A DNA stretch of 64,000 bases from Desulfocapsaceae bacterium (GTDB lineage: Bacteria; Desulfobacterota; Desulfobulbia; Desulfobulbales; Desulfocapsaceae). The stretch spans positions 1 to 64,000 of the forward strand of contig JARLHL010000002.1 in NCBI GenBank assembly GCA_031292275.1, read 5' to 3'. The notes below the pieces were generated by a model. The model was not told the origin of the DNA, did not search any database, and saw nothing but the letters and a program-made list of their open reading frames with translations. How positions within the stretch are numbered: the stretch's first letter is position 1; every line of letters starts with the position of its first letter. The position numbers and the translations under genes were made by a program. This document shows, piece after piece, positions 26,334-39,749 of the stretch.

Positions 26334-28238
26334 TTAGTCCTTCATCATCTCGATCACCGCCTGGATAATGGCCGGAGAGTCCAGCTTGTTATCCTTCCAG
26401 AGTGTTTTCTGCGGGCCGTGTTCGATGAAGAGGTCCGGGTGGGCCAGAATCCGGGTCTTGATCCCGTAGAGCCGTCTGCGGCTGAGCATCTCCAAGACCG
26501 AGCTGCCAAACCCTCCTTGCCGGACATTGTCCTCAACGGTCACCACCCGGCCGGTGCGTACAGCCCAGCTGCTGATGAGATCGGCGTCGAGCGGTTTGAT
26601 GAAGCGCGGGTTGATGACGGCGGCGTCGATACCGACCTTTTTGAGTCCTTCCGCAGCCCGTAAAGCGGGGTAGACCCGGTTGCCGACGGGCAGAAGGAGC
26701 ACGTCTCCGCCCTCGATCAGGACCTCTCCTCTGCCCAGTTCTAGTGCCTGCAGCTCTGTAGTCAGGGAAACATCCTCCCCCGGGCCCCGGGGGTAACGGA
26801 CTGCTGCCGGACCCTGATGGAGGACCGCAGTATAGAGCATGTGCCGCAGTTCCTCCTCATCCTTGGGGGCCATCAGGACCATGTTGGGTATAAAACGGAG
26901 AAAGGAGAGATCGAAGACCCCGTGATGGGTTGGGCCGTCATCTCCGACGACCCCGCCGCGATCGATGGCCAGGGTCACCGGCAGGTTGGGGATGCAGACG
27001 TCATGGATGATCTGGTCCAGAGAGCGCTGGAAGAAGGAGGAGTAGATCGCCACCACCGGCAGGATCCCCTCCACCGCCAGACCGGCGGCGAAGGTCACCG
27101 CGTGCTGTTCGGCGATGCCCACATCAAAAAACCGTTCCGGGAACGCTTCGGCAAAGCCCGTCAGGCCGGTCCCGGTGACCATGGCCGCCGAGATCGCGGC
27201 CAGACGTTTCTCCTCTTTGGCCATCTGTACCATGGTCTGACCGAAGACCTCGGTGTAGGATGGCGGGTGGGGCAAGGATTTTGGTCTGCCGGTGGCGATG
27301 TCGAAGGGGCCTATACCGTGGAAGGAGCCGGGGTTGTCCTCAGCGGGCTTGTAGCCTTTGCCCTTGGTCGTCAGGACATGGACGAGGACAGGGCCGCGGG
27401 AACTGTCCCGCACGGTTTCCAGTGCCTCGATCAGATCTTCGAGCTGATGGCCGGGAATAGGGCCGATATAGTTGAACTTGAAGGCCTCGAAAAGCATTCC
27501 CGGGGTGAAAAAGCTCTTAAAGCTCTCCTCGCTTTTTTTGAGGACATTGAGGATGTTCTCACCGACATTGGACAACGAATTCAGCCGCTCCTCGATATGG
27601 GCCTTGACCCGACGCATGGTCCTGCCTGAGAGTTTGCGGCTCAGGAAGCTGGAGACGGCGCCGACGTTGGGTGAGATGGACATCTCGTTGTCATTGAGGA
27701 TGACGATCAGATTCCGGTCCAGATGCCCTGCGTGGTTCAGGGCCTCGAAGGCCATTCCTGCGGTCATGGAGCCGTCGCCGATGACGGCGATGGCGCGGTT
27801 GTTCCTCTTTTGGATGTCCTTGGCCAGGGTCATGCCGAGGGCCGCAGAAATGGAGGTGCCCGCGTGGCCGGTCTCGAAGGCATCGTACTCGCTTTCCTGA
27901 AACTTGGGAAAACCGCTCAGTCCTTTATACTGCCGCAGGGTGGCGAAGCGATCGAGCCGTCCGGTGAGGAGCTTGTGGGCGTAGGACTGGTGCCCGACAT
28001 CCCAGATGAGCTTGTCCTTCGGGGTGTCAAAGACATAGTGCAGGGCAATGGTCAGTTCGACCACGCCCAGGCTGGGGGCCAGATGACCTCCCGTTTTTGC
28101 CACAGTGGTGATGATGGTCTGGCGGAGCTCTTCGGCAAGCGAGGCCAGCTCAGGCAGCGAGAGCTTCCTGATGTCCCTGGGCGAGGTGATGGTTGAGAGT
28201 CGCGAGCCGGAGAGTTCCTGTATGGGGTCAGTCAACAT
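26334..28238 (-). CDS. dxs: 1-deoxy-D-xylulose-5-phosphate synthase
   Basis: This thiamine-diphosphate enzyme joins pyruvate and glyceraldehyde 3-phosphate as the first step of the MEP isoprenoid route. From the ATG at 28238 it has 634 residues, the normal length. It shows DVGHQSYAHKLLTGR, the ThDP motif GDGSMTAGMAFEALNHAG...NDNEMSIS, the transketolase centre DVGIAEQHAVTFAAG, AIDRGGVVGDDGPTHHG and the C-terminal domain TVEDNVRQGGFGS. An in-frame ATG at 28283 would add 15 atypical residues. It follows ispA, so both feed isoprenoid synthesis. Confidence 0.97.
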   Translation of the reverse strand: MLTDPIQELSGSRLSTITSPRDIRKLSLPELASLAEELRQTIITTVAKTGGHLAPSLGVVELTIALHYVFDTPKDKLIWDVGHQSYAHKLLTGRLDRFATLRQYKGLSGFPKFQESEYDAFETGHAGTSISAALGMTLAKDIQKRNNRAIAVIGDGSMTAGMAFEALNHAGHLDRNLIVILNDNEMSISPNVGAVSSFLSRKLSGRTMRRVKAHIEERLNSLSNVGENILNVLKKSEESFKSFFTPGMLFEAFKFNYIGPIPGHQLEDLIEALETVRDSSRGPVLVHVLTTKGKGYKPAEDNPGSFHGIGPFDIATGRPKSLPHPPSYTEVFGQTMVQMAKEEKRLAAISAAMVTGTGLTGFAEAFPERFFDVGIAEQHAVTFAAGLAVEGILPVVAIYSSFFQRSLDQIIHDVCIPNLPVTLAIDRGGVVGDDGPTHHGVFDLSFLRFIPNMVLMAPKDEEELRHMLYTAVLHQGPAAVRYPRGPGEDVSLTTELQALELGRGEVLIEGGDVLLLPVGNRVYPALRAAEGLKKVGIDAAVINPRFIKPLDADLISSWAVRTGRVVTVEDNVRQGGFGSSVLEMLSRRRLYGIKTRILAHPDLFIEHGPQKTLWKDNKLDSPAIIQAVIEMMKD

Positions 28239-28291
28239 AATGGGTTTGGCACCTTCGTGGAAGACGGCGCTGCAGTCTTCCACCAGTCGGA

Positions 28292-29212
28292 TCAGTGGGA
28301 TCTGAAATAAATATAGTCGGCAATGGCCCTGAGGGGCTCTGCCTTTTCATCAAAGCCTGTCAGGGCGTCCTTGGCGGCGGTCACGGCATCCAGGGCCATT
28401 TTTTTACTGTCCTCAACCCCGAAATAGGCGGGGTATGTGGCCTTGCCTTTTTTGGCGTCCCCTCCTGCGGTCTTGCCCAGTTCTTCTGTGGTGGCGGTTA
28501 CGTCCAGCAGGTCATCGACGATCTGGAAGGCAAGACCGATGCCGTTGCCGTAACTGACCAGGTCCTGTGTCTCGGCAGGACCGGCACCGGCGCCGACGGC
28601 CCCGGCCTGGACAGCGCAGGTGAGCAGGGCCCCGGTCTTGCTGCGGTGGATGGTCCGCAGCATTTCAAAGGGGAATTGCTGGTTCTCATAGGCTATGTCC
28701 AGGGCCTGGCCGCCGACCATGCCCAGGGAGCCGGCCGCCCTGGCAATGCTGTGGGTTATCTGCAGGCGTCTTTCGGCAGTCAGGCCTGCCGCCTGACCGG
28801 TCAAGAGATCAAATGCCCAGGTCAGCAGACCGTCGCCGGCAAGGATCGCGCCTGCCTCGCCAAAGAGCTTGTGATTGGTCGGTTTGCCCCGGCGCAGATC
28901 ATCATTGTCCATGGCCGGCAGGTCATCGTGAATCAGCGAGTAGGTGTGGATGCACTCCAGGGCGCAGGCGATGGGCAGCAGATTTTCACAGGTGGCTGCG
29001 CTGGAATCGATGGCTGCGCCTGCGGCAAGGCAGAGTATGGGGCGCAAGCGTTTGCCGCCGGCAAAAAGACTGTAGCGCATGGCCTCAAGATGGCCGACAA
29101 ATGGCCCTTCTGCCTTGAGCATGTACCGCTCGAGGGCAGCTTCAACAATCTGCCGCTGCTCATTCAGATACTGTTTGATCTCCACCGCCGGCCCCCGAAA
29201 AAGGTGTCGCAT
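28292..29212 (-). CDS. ispA: Polyprenyl (farnesyl/geranyl) diphosphate synthase
   Basis: A trans-prenyltransferase that adds isopentenyl units to allylic diphosphates. Both Asp-rich motifs are present ([13 protein letters not shown] and [10 protein letters not shown]), with [14 protein letters not shown] early and [10 protein letters not shown] in between. The frame is open further upstream, inside xseB; I take the ATG at 29212 (306 residues), but a GTG at 29185 is also possible. Either overlaps the end of xseB, which suggests coupled translation in xseB-ispA-dxs. Confidence 0.95.
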   Translation of the reverse strand: MRHLFRGPAVEIKQYLNEQRQIVEAALERYMLKAEGPFVGHLEAMRYSLFAGGKRLRPILCLAAGAAIDSSAATCENLLPIACALECIHTYSLIHDDLPAMDNDDLRRGKPTNHKLFGEAGAILAGDGLLTWAFDLLTGQAAGLTAERRLQITHSIARAAGSLGMVGGQALDIAYENQQFPFEMLRTIHRSKTGALLTCAVQAGAVGAGAGPAETQDLVSYGNGIGLAFQIVDDLLDVTATTEELGKTAGGDAKKGKATYPAYFGVEDSKKMALDAVTAAKDALTGFDEKAEPLRAIADYIYFRSH

Positions 29213-29408
29213 CCAGGCTGCCGTCTCTTTCAAGAAGAAGCTCAACCCTGGCCTTGGCCTCCGCCAGTTGGGCATTGCAGAGCTCCGCCAGCTTGATCCC
29301 TTCGTCAAATTTTTTCAAGCTTTTATCAAGGCTAAGCTCACCGTCTTCCAGCTCAGCGGTGATCTCTTCAAGTCTGGCCAGTGCCTCTTCAAATGATTTT
29401 TTAGCCAT
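29160..29408 (-). CDS. xseB: Exodeoxyribonuclease VII small subunit
   Basis: An 82-residue protein with the XseB pattern [55 protein letters not shown], a helical hairpin that binds the XseA large subunit. It is first in the xseB-ispA-dxs operon, an order common to many proteobacteria; xseA is not in the window. Confidence 0.95.
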   Translation of the reverse strand: MAKKSFEEALARLEEITAELEDGELSLDKSLKKFDEGIKLAELCNAQLAEAKARVELLLERDGSLDATPFSGAGGGDQTVSE

Positions 29409-29484
29409 ATCAATTAGTAATGCGTTATAAAAAAGAGAGTTGAATCGTTTTTCCTTTCGGGATAGAACTAAACGTCGGCAATTT

Positions 29485-29512
29485 TTGACTGAACACTATA
29501 GAGTAGTATACA
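29485..29512 (+). promoter_or_regulatory. Candidate promoter for xerC-hslVU
   Basis: TTGACT (29485-29490) and TATACA (29507-29512) are 16 bases apart, in the gap between xseB and xerC and about 70 bases before the xerC start. Confidence 0.45.
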
Positions 29513-29579
29513 TCAACCGTGCAAGAGTTCATTAGTTATTATCTTGTCCGGGGTGAGGCTGGATTGCAAGGAAACACAG

Positions 29580-30506
29580 ATGAGACAGGCTGTTGAACGA
29601 TTCACCCGCTGGCTGGATACGGAAAAAGGCTATTCGCTGCACACTGTCCTGGCCTATCAGCGCGACCTGCTTGAGTTTACAGAGGCCCTGCCCGAGGGCT
29701 GCAGACCAGCTGAGATCGGCGCCGCCCATGTCAGGGGATTCGTCGTCGGCCTGCATGGACGGAACACTGCGGCCTCGGTGGGGAGAAAGCTCTCAGCCCT
29801 GCGGACCTTCTTCAGATTTCTGCAGCGCGAAAACGCTGTCCGGACCGACCCGCTGGCCGGGGTTACCGGCCCGAAGAGAGGTCGGGCCATACCTGTGTTC
29901 CTGACAGTAGATGAGATTTTTCTGCTGCTGGAAACTCCGGGGAAAACCAGTGATACCTTCCTCATTCGGGATCGGGCCATTCTGGAGCTGCTGTACTCCA
30001 CCGGCATTCGGGTTGCGGAACTCGTCTCCCGGAATGTTGTCGACCTTGATTTCGAAGATGAAGTGCTTAGGGTGAGGGGCAAAGGAAACAAGGAACGGCT
30101 TGTCCCTGTGGGACTTCCTGCCAAGGAGGCCGTGGCCGCCTGGCTGCCGCAGAGGCAGGAACTGATTGCGGCGCGGGAAAACCGAGGCAGGGATCTTGAG
30201 AAAAATGCCCTTTTCCTGAACGGCAGAGGGGGGCGTCTCACCACCCGGAGCGTTGAAAGGATGGTCAGAATGTATGGGGAGAAGGCCGGCATTACCCAGA
30301 TTGTTACTCCCCATGCCCTCAGGCATTCCTTTGCGACCCACCTCCTGGAGATGGGGGCTGATCTGCGCTCGGTGCAGGAACTGCTCGGGCATGTCAGCCT
30401 TTCCACGACCCAGAGGTATACCCATCTGACCCTGGATCATCTCTCCGAGGTCTATGACAAGGCCCACCCCCTGGCGGGCAAAAAGAATGGTACGGCTTCG
30501 GACTGA
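29580..30506 (+). CDS. xerC: Tyrosine recombinase XerC
   Basis: A 308-residue recombinase that resolves chromosome dimers at dif together with XerD. The SAM-like N-terminal domain ([23 protein letters not shown]) precedes the catalytic domain with Arg in TGIRVAELV, Lys in [39 protein letters not shown] and nucleophile Tyr in QRYTHL. The start at 29580 has AAGGA eight bases upstream. Assignment to XerC rather than XerD comes from its position before hslVU, like codV-clpQY of Bacillus. Confidence 0.93.
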   Translation: MRQAVERFTRWLDTEKGYSLHTVLAYQRDLLEFTEALPEGCRPAEIGAAHVRGFVVGLHGRNTAASVGRKLSALRTFFRFLQRENAVRTDPLAGVTGPKRGRAIPVFLTVDEIFLLLETPGKTSDTFLIRDRAILELLYSTGIRVAELVSRNVVDLDFEDEVLRVRGKGNKERLVPVGLPAKEAVAAWLPQRQELIAARENRGRDLEKNALFLNGRGGRLTTRSVERMVRMYGEKAGITQIVTPHALRHSFATHLLEMGADLRSVQELLGHVSLSTTQRYTHLTLDHLSEVYDKAHPLAGKKNGTASD

Positions 30507-30550
30507 AATCGCTCCGGAACCGTTTTTTTATGATAAACACGAGTGGAATA

Positions 30551-31081
30551 ATGAAGATACGATCTACGACAATTCTGGCGGTACGGCATAAGGGTGAGGT
30601 GGTCATCGCCGGGGACGGGCAGGTCTCCCTCGGCAATACGGTTATGAAGCACCAGGCCAAAAAGGTCCGGCGTCTCTATCACGGCAAGGTGATCACCGGT
30701 TTCGCAGGGGCCACCGCCGATGCTTTTACCCTGTTTGATAAACTGGAACAGAAACTGGAACAGTACAACGGCAACCTCATGCGGGCGGCGGTGGAACTGG
30801 CCAAGGACTGGCGTACCGACAAGATGCTCCGCAGGCTCGAGGCGATGCTGATTGCAGTTGACAAGGAGACCTCTTTGCTTTTAACAGGCAACGGTGATGT
30901 GATTGAGCCCGATTCCGGCATCCTTGCCATCGGTTCCGGCGGTCCTTACGCCCAGTCGGCTGCCCTCGCCCTTGTCCAGCACAGTGATCTTGACGCTGAA
31001 GCAATCTGCCGTGTATCCATGGAAATAGCCGCTAACATCTGTGTTTTTACCAACCATTCCATAGTCGTTGAAAAAATATGA
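30551..31081 (+). CDS. hslV: ATP-dependent protease subunit HslV
   Basis: The proteasome-like threonine peptidase of HslUV, 176 residues from the ATG at 30551. The propeptide MKIRS precedes the conserved TTILAVR, where the first Thr is the nucleophile after processing. [27 protein letters not shown] and [11 protein letters not shown] are family hallmarks. Its stop overlaps the hslU start in ATGA. Confidence 0.98.
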   Translation: MKIRSTTILAVRHKGEVVIAGDGQVSLGNTVMKHQAKKVRRLYHGKVITGFAGATADAFTLFDKLEQKLEQYNGNLMRAAVELAKDWRTDKMLRRLEAMLIAVDKETSLLLTGNGDVIEPDSGILAIGSGGPYAQSAALALVQHSDLDAEAICRVSMEIAANICVFTNHSIVVEKI

Positions 31082-32487
31082 AGAAAGTACATTCCCAGAC
31101 CCCCAGACAGACCGTAGCCGAACTCGATAAATATATCGTCGGTCAGGCCGACGCCAAGCGATCGGTGGCCATAGCCCTCAGGAACCGGTGGCGCCGCCAG
31201 CAGGTTCCTTCGCCGCTCAGGGAGGAGATCGCTCCCAAGAATATCATCATGATCGGCCCCACGGGGGTCGGCAAGACTGAGATTGCCCGGAGGCTGGCGA
31301 CCCTGGCCGAGTCTCCCTTCATCAAGGTCGAGGCCTCCAAGTTCACCGAGGTGGGCTATGTGGGCAGGGATGTGGAGTCGATGATCCGGGATCTGGTCGA
31401 GTTAGCCATCAGCATGGTCAAGGAGGAGGAAAAGAAGCGGATTGAAGGGCTGGCTGCCGCCAATGCCGAGGATAAAATCCTTGATCTGCTCCTGCCCCCA
31501 ACCCCTGCCACCCATGATGTTTCGCAGGGGCCGGCGGGAGATCATTCCTTTATGCTCAGGGAGTTCGACGGAATGGATACGTTGCCCGCAAGGCAGGCCG
31601 ATACCTCGACCAGAGAAAAATTCCGGCAGATGTTGCGGGATGGCAAGCTCAACGAGAGGGAGGTGGAACTGAGTCTCAATGAATCCCATCAGATGCCCAT
31701 GGTGGAGATAATGACCACCTCCGGCCTTGAGGATATGCAGTCAAGTCTTCAGGATGCCTTCAGCAAGCTCTTTCCCAAGAAGAAAAAAAACAGGAAACTG
31801 AAGGTGCCTGACGCCCTGGACGCCCTGACCAAGGAGGAGATGGAGCGTCTGGTGGACATGGACAAGGTGATGAAGGAGGCGCTCAGGCGTACTGAGGAGT
31901 CGGGCATCGTCTTTCTTGACGAGATCGATAAAATAGCCTCCAAGGGCGGAAACTCCCAGGGACCGGATGTCTCCCGGGAAGGGGTGCAGCGCGATTTGCT
32001 GCCCATTGTCGAAGGCACCACGGTCACTACGAAGCATGGCATGGTCAAGACCGATCACATCCTCTTCATCGCCAGCGGGGCCTTCCATGTGAGCAAGCCT
32101 TCCGATCTGATTCCGGAACTCCAGGGACGTTTCCCCATTCGGGTCGAGCTGCATGCGCTGGGCAAGGATGAGTTTGTCAGGATTTTGACGGAGCCTGAAA
32201 ATGCCCTTACAAAACAGTATGTTGCCTTGATGGAGACTGAGGGGATAGAGCTGGAATTCGAGACCCAGGCCGTCGATACCCTGGCGCAGATTGCCGTCGA
32301 TGTCAATCAGCGGACTGAAGAGATCGGGGCCAGGCGTCTGCACACGGTGATGGAGCGGGTCCTGGACGAACTCTCCTTTGACGCCTCCGAGCGGGAGGAT
32401 GGGAAATTCGTGGTCACGGCCGATTATGTCAACCGGCAGCTCAGCGATATCGTCGAAGATCAGGATTTGAGCCGGTTTATCCTCTAG
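31078..32487 (+). CDS. hslU: ATP-dependent protease ATPase subunit HslU
   Basis: A 469-residue AAA+ unfoldase that feeds HslV. Walker A is [14 protein letters not shown], the pore-loop region GYVGRD follows, a long I domain spans about 110-240, Walker B is [10 protein letters not shown], and the C-terminus ends in SRFIL, matching the tail that docks into HslV. It overlaps hslV by four bases. Confidence 0.98.
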   Translation: MKKVHSQTPRQTVAELDKYIVGQADAKRSVAIALRNRWRRQQVPSPLREEIAPKNIIMIGPTGVGKTEIARRLATLAESPFIKVEASKFTEVGYVGRDVESMIRDLVELAISMVKEEEKKRIEGLAAANAEDKILDLLLPPTPATHDVSQGPAGDHSFMLREFDGMDTLPARQADTSTREKFRQMLRDGKLNEREVELSLNESHQMPMVEIMTTSGLEDMQSSLQDAFSKLFPKKKKNRKLKVPDALDALTKEEMERLVDMDKVMKEALRRTEESGIVFLDEIDKIASKGGNSQGPDVSREGVQRDLLPIVEGTTVTTKHGMVKTDHILFIASGAFHVSKPSDLIPELQGRFPIRVELHALGKDEFVRILTEPENALTKQYVALMETEGIELEFETQAVDTLAQIAVDVNQRTEEIGARRLHTVMERVLDELSFDASEREDGKFVVTADYVNRQLSDIVEDQDLSRFIL

Positions 32488-32528
32488 GTTCCAGGTAAGG
32501 ACTGACTGTTCTTCGCTGTGGCTGGGTT

Positions 32529-33323
32529 TTAGAAATAGGGCTCGAAATTGACCACGTAGCTTTCGACCCCCGGCAGCTGGCCTATCATCTCCCCTATCCG
32601 GTCGTAGATGATGGGCTGCTGATCTTCCGGCGCTTTCAGGCTGATGGCAACCTGTCCGCCATGAGCTGAAACTGCGGCATGGGGGAAATCGAAGAGGGTC
32701 TTGTCGACCAGGGCCGCAAGGGCTGAATCGGCAAGGGCCTTCTTGGATTCGGCGGTCTCCTGGAATGCCGGCAGGCTGGCTGCGCGGGCAATGAGGTCGA
32801 CGGCCTCATCCTCGCTTATATGGCCGATTCTGAGCACCATATTGTAGTTTACCGGGTCCATGATATCAATGCCGTAGAGGAACATCCCCCATTTACGGCG
32901 TTCATCGTCGTCCTTCATCAGGATATGTCGGGCTTCGTCCAGCGACATGTTTTCCCATGCCATGTCGCTGGCAATACGGCTTTTGAGGTCGGAAATGATC
33001 CGGACCTTGAGGACATGGGAGAGATCTCTGACGAAATAATGGCCGACCCGGCCATGATAGACGATATTGCCGGCAAGAAAATGCTGGAGGAGGGCGGACC
33101 GCATGGCGGTTTTAAAGCGGGCTTTCCCGTGGGGGAAACGGTCAAGTATGGAAAAGGTGTCATGGAGCCCCCGCACCAGTTTAATTTCGGGGAGGTGGAA
33201 TTCCTCGAGATCCTCAATGACCTGGTTTCGGGACAGGCAGCGATATCCCAGTTTGTGCGCAAGTTTCTCGGCAACGGATCTGCCGTGATAATAGCTTCCT
33301 CGGGATATGGTGATAATCGGCAT
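32529..33323 (-). CDS. Cytidylate kinase-like family protein
   Basis: A 264-residue protein starting MPIITISRGSYYHGRSVAEKLAHKLGYRCLSR, the beginning typical of the cytidylate-kinase-like family found in anaerobes. The phosphate-binding loop, normally SREYGSGGR, reads SRGSYYHGR here, so the standard Walker A spacing is altered. AGNIVYHGRVGHYFVRDLSHVLKVRIISDLKSR resembles the family's middle part. Residues after about 205 form a small BON-like or ferredoxin-like domain of unknown role. An AAGGAG site supports the start. No true CMP-kinase role should be assumed. It is convergent with hslU. Confidence 0.75.
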   Translation of the reverse strand: MPIITISRGSYYHGRSVAEKLAHKLGYRCLSRNQVIEDLEEFHLPEIKLVRGLHDTFSILDRFPHGKARFKTAMRSALLQHFLAGNIVYHGRVGHYFVRDLSHVLKVRIISDLKSRIASDMAWENMSLDEARHILMKDDDERRKWGMFLYGIDIMDPVNYNMVLRIGHISEDEAVDLIARAASLPAFQETAESKKALADSALAALVDKTLFDFPHAAVSAHGGQVAISLKAPEDQQPIIYDRIGEMIGQLPGVESYVVNFEPYF

Positions 33324-33553
33324 CAGGATCTCCTTGTGGTTGTAGCATCATCGGACACGGGGAGGCCCCGGCTTGGAGATGTGCAAAAACAACGTCCATG
33401 ATCTGTTCCTTTCTTCGCCTCTGTCAATGATAACAGTTCTACTTCCTATGTCAATAACTTGTTCTTATCCCGTTATTTTCTTGTCTCATTAATCTTTTGT
33501 CCGCATTCCCTCCTCCTTCAGACCTCATAGTGGCCTGCCCCTGAGAAATTGCT

Positions 33554-37069
<3,516 letters not shown>

Positions 37070-37808
37070 GATAATTCCTTTAAAATGATATATATATTCA
37101 AAGAGATGAATACGACTTCGGCAGAGTATCGGCAAACTGTATCAAGCACCCCGCAAGCGGAGGCCCCGCCATGCCGGAGCGCTGCGTTTTCATTTTTTGC
37201 TGTGACTGACCCCCGCTACGGTTCAGCCTTGCCAGTTTACAGGGAGAGGCCAGATTGGGAGAGGATCTGAACTCATGCAGGCTAATACCACGGTTGAGGC
37301 TTTTTTGCACTTTCAAATGGCGGTTGTGCTGGTCAGATGTGGTATAGCGTGGACTTTGCTGCCGGACAGGTGTAGAGAGATGCATTGTGGTATGCTGCGC
37401 CCCAGATCCCGGAGGCAGGTATCCCCGGGAGTCGGCAATATCCGTATGGATGATTGTGCCGCCAGGTAATTGTTGACATTGATTCGGAGGAAGTCGGTTT
37501 CCGTTGAGGGGATCTGATTTCGTCCAGGCGGGCGACGGCAAAAAAAATCTCTTGAAGACGTCAACGGCAGAGTATATGTGGAGAATTATCTTAAAGGCGG
37601 GTACATTGTCTCCGATTATGATGGAATGGGAATAAATTTTGATCTCAGTTCTTGAAATCTGATGAAGATCTGAAGAGTTAAGATGTACTTCCCGCAGAAG
37701 ACAGGGGTATGATAGCGCGGCTATGACCGCTCAAGAGCATGGATGCGGAGAACAACCGGATCGCGGCGTCCCCTATCCCTTAACTCCAGGACGATTATCT
37801 CATACTGA
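37070..37808. other. Intergenic region with a possible gene remnant
   Basis: No intact gene is supported. From 37518 to the stop at 37655 one plus-strand frame reads like real protein (DVNGRVYVENYLKGGYIVSD...NFDLSS) but has no start. In another frame just before it, IVDIDSEEVGFR is followed by a stop at 37504-37506. This could be the last trace of a decayed gene, or chance. The 147-codon minus-strand frame (37098-37541) is Pro/Ser/Gln-rich and not convincing. Confidence 0.35.
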
Positions 37809-39272
37809 ATGAAGAATACAATAATGTTGAAGACATCCGCATGTCTGCTGGTCTTTCTTGCCCTCCTTGTCGTCGCTCCCCTGCATGTTGTTCATGCCCA
37901 GGATAAAGCGAAAGAGATTGTTATAATCTATGCTTCAGATATGCGGGGGAAAATTGATGCCATGGGAAAACTTGCCGCTCTGGCCGGGGAACTGCGCCAG
38001 TCCCATAAGCATGTCTTTTTGGTGACGGATGGGAATATGTTTTTTGGCAACCCCGTGGTGGATATGGTGAAGGAAAAAGGATTTCCCATGCTCGACCTGA
38101 TGAACCACTGTGGGTTTTCTCTGAGCGCCATCGGCAACGAGGACCTTGATCTGGGGCAGAAGCGGCTGAATGCCAGGATCAAGCAGGCCGGTTTTCCCCT
38201 GATCAGCTGCAACATCGATTCTTCTCCGGCCGTGTTGAAGCAGCCCCAGCCTTTTTCCCTCCTGAAAGCCGATGCCGTCAGCATACCGGTGCTTGGTATT
38301 ACGCCCCTTGATTCGCAGGGGCTGCCTGAAGCCCGACGTGTGAATCTGAGGGGGCTGAAATTCACTCCTGGAGTGGAGAAGGCCCAGTCATTCAAGGGGC
38401 TGAAGAAGAAGTACGGTATCCTGATCGGTCTGGGGCAGTTTAAGGCCGGGGAGGCTGAGTCCCTGGCCGAGGCCATGCCCGAATTCGATCTGATTCTGGG
38501 GGGGGATGCTCATACGCCCGCAACTGCCCCTCAGATTGTGAATAACGTGATGATTGTCCGGACGGAATGCGGACTGAGGGACGTCAGGGTAATCACCCTG
38601 ACGGTCCAGGGCAAGGCGGTCGTCAATAAGACCTTTCAGACTGTCTCGCTTGGTTCAGTGAAGAATGCCGACCCGAATGTCCAGGCCCTTGTCGATAAAT
38701 ATGTCGCCACGGACGAGTTGAACCGGGCTGTGGGGTATACCGAAGCGCCCCTTGAGGGGGAGCATCAGTTGGGGAGCATGATCACCGATGCTGTCGCCAA
38801 CAGGCTGAAGCTGGATTTCGCCTTCCAGAATATCGGTGGCATCCGAATTTCGACCCTGCCTGCAGGCCGGATCTCACCGAATGACATCCTGAGGCTCGAC
38901 CCTTCCGGAAATACTGTGGTTCTTTACAGGATGAATCCTGCTGAGATAAAAACCCTGATATGCGAGTCGTTTAACAGGGAGAAACTTTTGGAGCTGGAAG
39001 TGTCGGGGATGACCTATACCGCCGTGGTGGATGCAGGCGGATCCTGTAGTGATGCGCAAATGCTCGATGCAAGCGGTAAACCTCTTGATCCGGGAAAGGA
39101 CTATACTGTGGGTGTAAACAGCTATGTTGCCAAAAATTTCAAATTCGATCATAGAGATCCCGGCCAAAAAACCTCTCTTACGGTTGCCCAGGCCCTGGTT
39201 GAATACCTGGGGCATGTGAAAAAGGTCAATTATTCCGGAGTAAATCGAATCGGCGTCAAACAGGCTGAATGA
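37809..39272 (+). CDS. Exported 5'-nucleotidase-family protein with altered metal ligands
   Basis: A 487-residue protein with a signal peptide (about residues 1-30, ending VVHA). The layout is that of UshA-type nucleotidases: an N-terminal metallophosphatase domain (about 35-290), then a 5'-nucleotidase C-terminal domain (GYTEAPLEGEHQLGSMITDAVANRLKLDFAFQNIGGIR, SGNTVVLYRMNPAEIKTLI). The metal-binding motifs are changed: NDxHG is SDMRG, the D/GD motif is TDGNMFFGN, GNHE is GNED, and GGHxHT is GGDAHT. Several metal ligands are therefore missing, so ordinary nucleotidase activity is doubtful; it may bind its ligand without cleaving it or use other residues. Single gene. Confidence 0.85.
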   Translation: MKNTIMLKTSACLLVFLALLVVAPLHVVHAQDKAKEIVIIYASDMRGKIDAMGKLAALAGELRQSHKHVFLVTDGNMFFGNPVVDMVKEKGFPMLDLMNHCGFSLSAIGNEDLDLGQKRLNARIKQAGFPLISCNIDSSPAVLKQPQPFSLLKADAVSIPVLGITPLDSQGLPEARRVNLRGLKFTPGVEKAQSFKGLKKKYGILIGLGQFKAGEAESLAEAMPEFDLILGGDAHTPATAPQIVNNVMIVRTECGLRDVRVITLTVQGKAVVNKTFQTVSLGSVKNADPNVQALVDKYVATDELNRAVGYTEAPLEGEHQLGSMITDAVANRLKLDFAFQNIGGIRISTLPAGRISPNDILRLDPSGNTVVLYRMNPAEIKTLICESFNREKLLELEVSGMTYTAVVDAGGSCSDAQMLDASGKPLDPGKDYTVGVNSYVAKNFKFDHRDPGQKTSLTVAQALVEYLGHVKKVNYSGVNRIGVKQAE

Positions 39273-39298
39273 GCCCATCTCCGGGCTTGCTGCAGGAC

Positions 39299-39496
39299 CT
39301 AGTCTTTCTGCATTCGACGCGGCAGTCTGGTATGGTAGCTGTTTTTCAGGAATGCGGTAAAGTCGGTGATGGCATCCAGGCGTCCCTGCATGGAGAGTTC
39401 ATCGGCAGGTGAGCAGGTCCTGGCTGCGGTGTCCTGGATCTGTTTTTTCCTGGCGGCCAGGACTGAGTAGAGGTCGAGAAGATAGGTATGGGACAT
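39299..39496 (-). CDS. Small hypothetical protein, third of a three-gene set
   Basis: A 65-residue, helical, soluble protein (MSHTYLLDLYSVLAARKKQIQDTAARTCSPADEL...). It resembles the neighbouring 60-residue protein in pattern: Y/L near the start, a helix with charged heptads, a QG.L turn, then a second helix ending in a basic tail. The two look like tandem paralogues. It starts 12 bases after the stop of that gene. Confidence 0.6.
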   Translation of the reverse strand: MSHTYLLDLYSVLAARKKQIQDTAARTCSPADELSMQGRLDAITDFTAFLKNSYHTRLPRRMQKD

Positions 39497-39508
39497 GGGC
39501 AGGCCTGG

Positions 39509-39691
39509 CTAGTAGTAGATGAAGTTCTTCAGATCAATATTTTTCCTGAGATAGGAGCGTATCCAGTTAAACTCCTCCAACTGTCCCTGATAATAAGCCG
39601 ATCGCGGATCTTTTTGGGCGATTGCCTCTTCGGCTTCCTGAATTTTTTTAGTGAGATAGCTGTGGATTTCAACTGAGTACGCGTTCGGCAT
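39509..39691 (-). CDS. Small hypothetical protein, second of a three-gene set
   Basis: A 60-residue helical protein (MPNAYSVEIHSYLTKKIQEAEEAIAQKD...) starting at the ATG at 39691, with AAGGTG upstream. The open frame extends back to 39820, but that part overlaps the preceding gene and is less likely. It looks like two helices joined by a short QGQLEE turn. No family name known. Confidence 0.6.
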   Translation of the reverse strand: MPNAYSVEIHSYLTKKIQEAEEAIAQKDPRSAYYQGQLEEFNWIRSYLRKNIDLKNFIYY

Positions 39692-39749
39692 TGCATGCAC
39701 CTTTGTGGATCTCTTGTTTGCCCGTCCGCCGGACGGGAATCCGGGTCTA

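Noticed and set aside
26817-27629. 270-codon plus-strand open frame
   Set aside because: Shadow of dxs on the opposite strand.
37098-37541. 147-codon minus-strand open frame upstream of dnaE
   Set aside because: Pro/Ser/Gln-rich, no ribosome binding site and no recognisable content.
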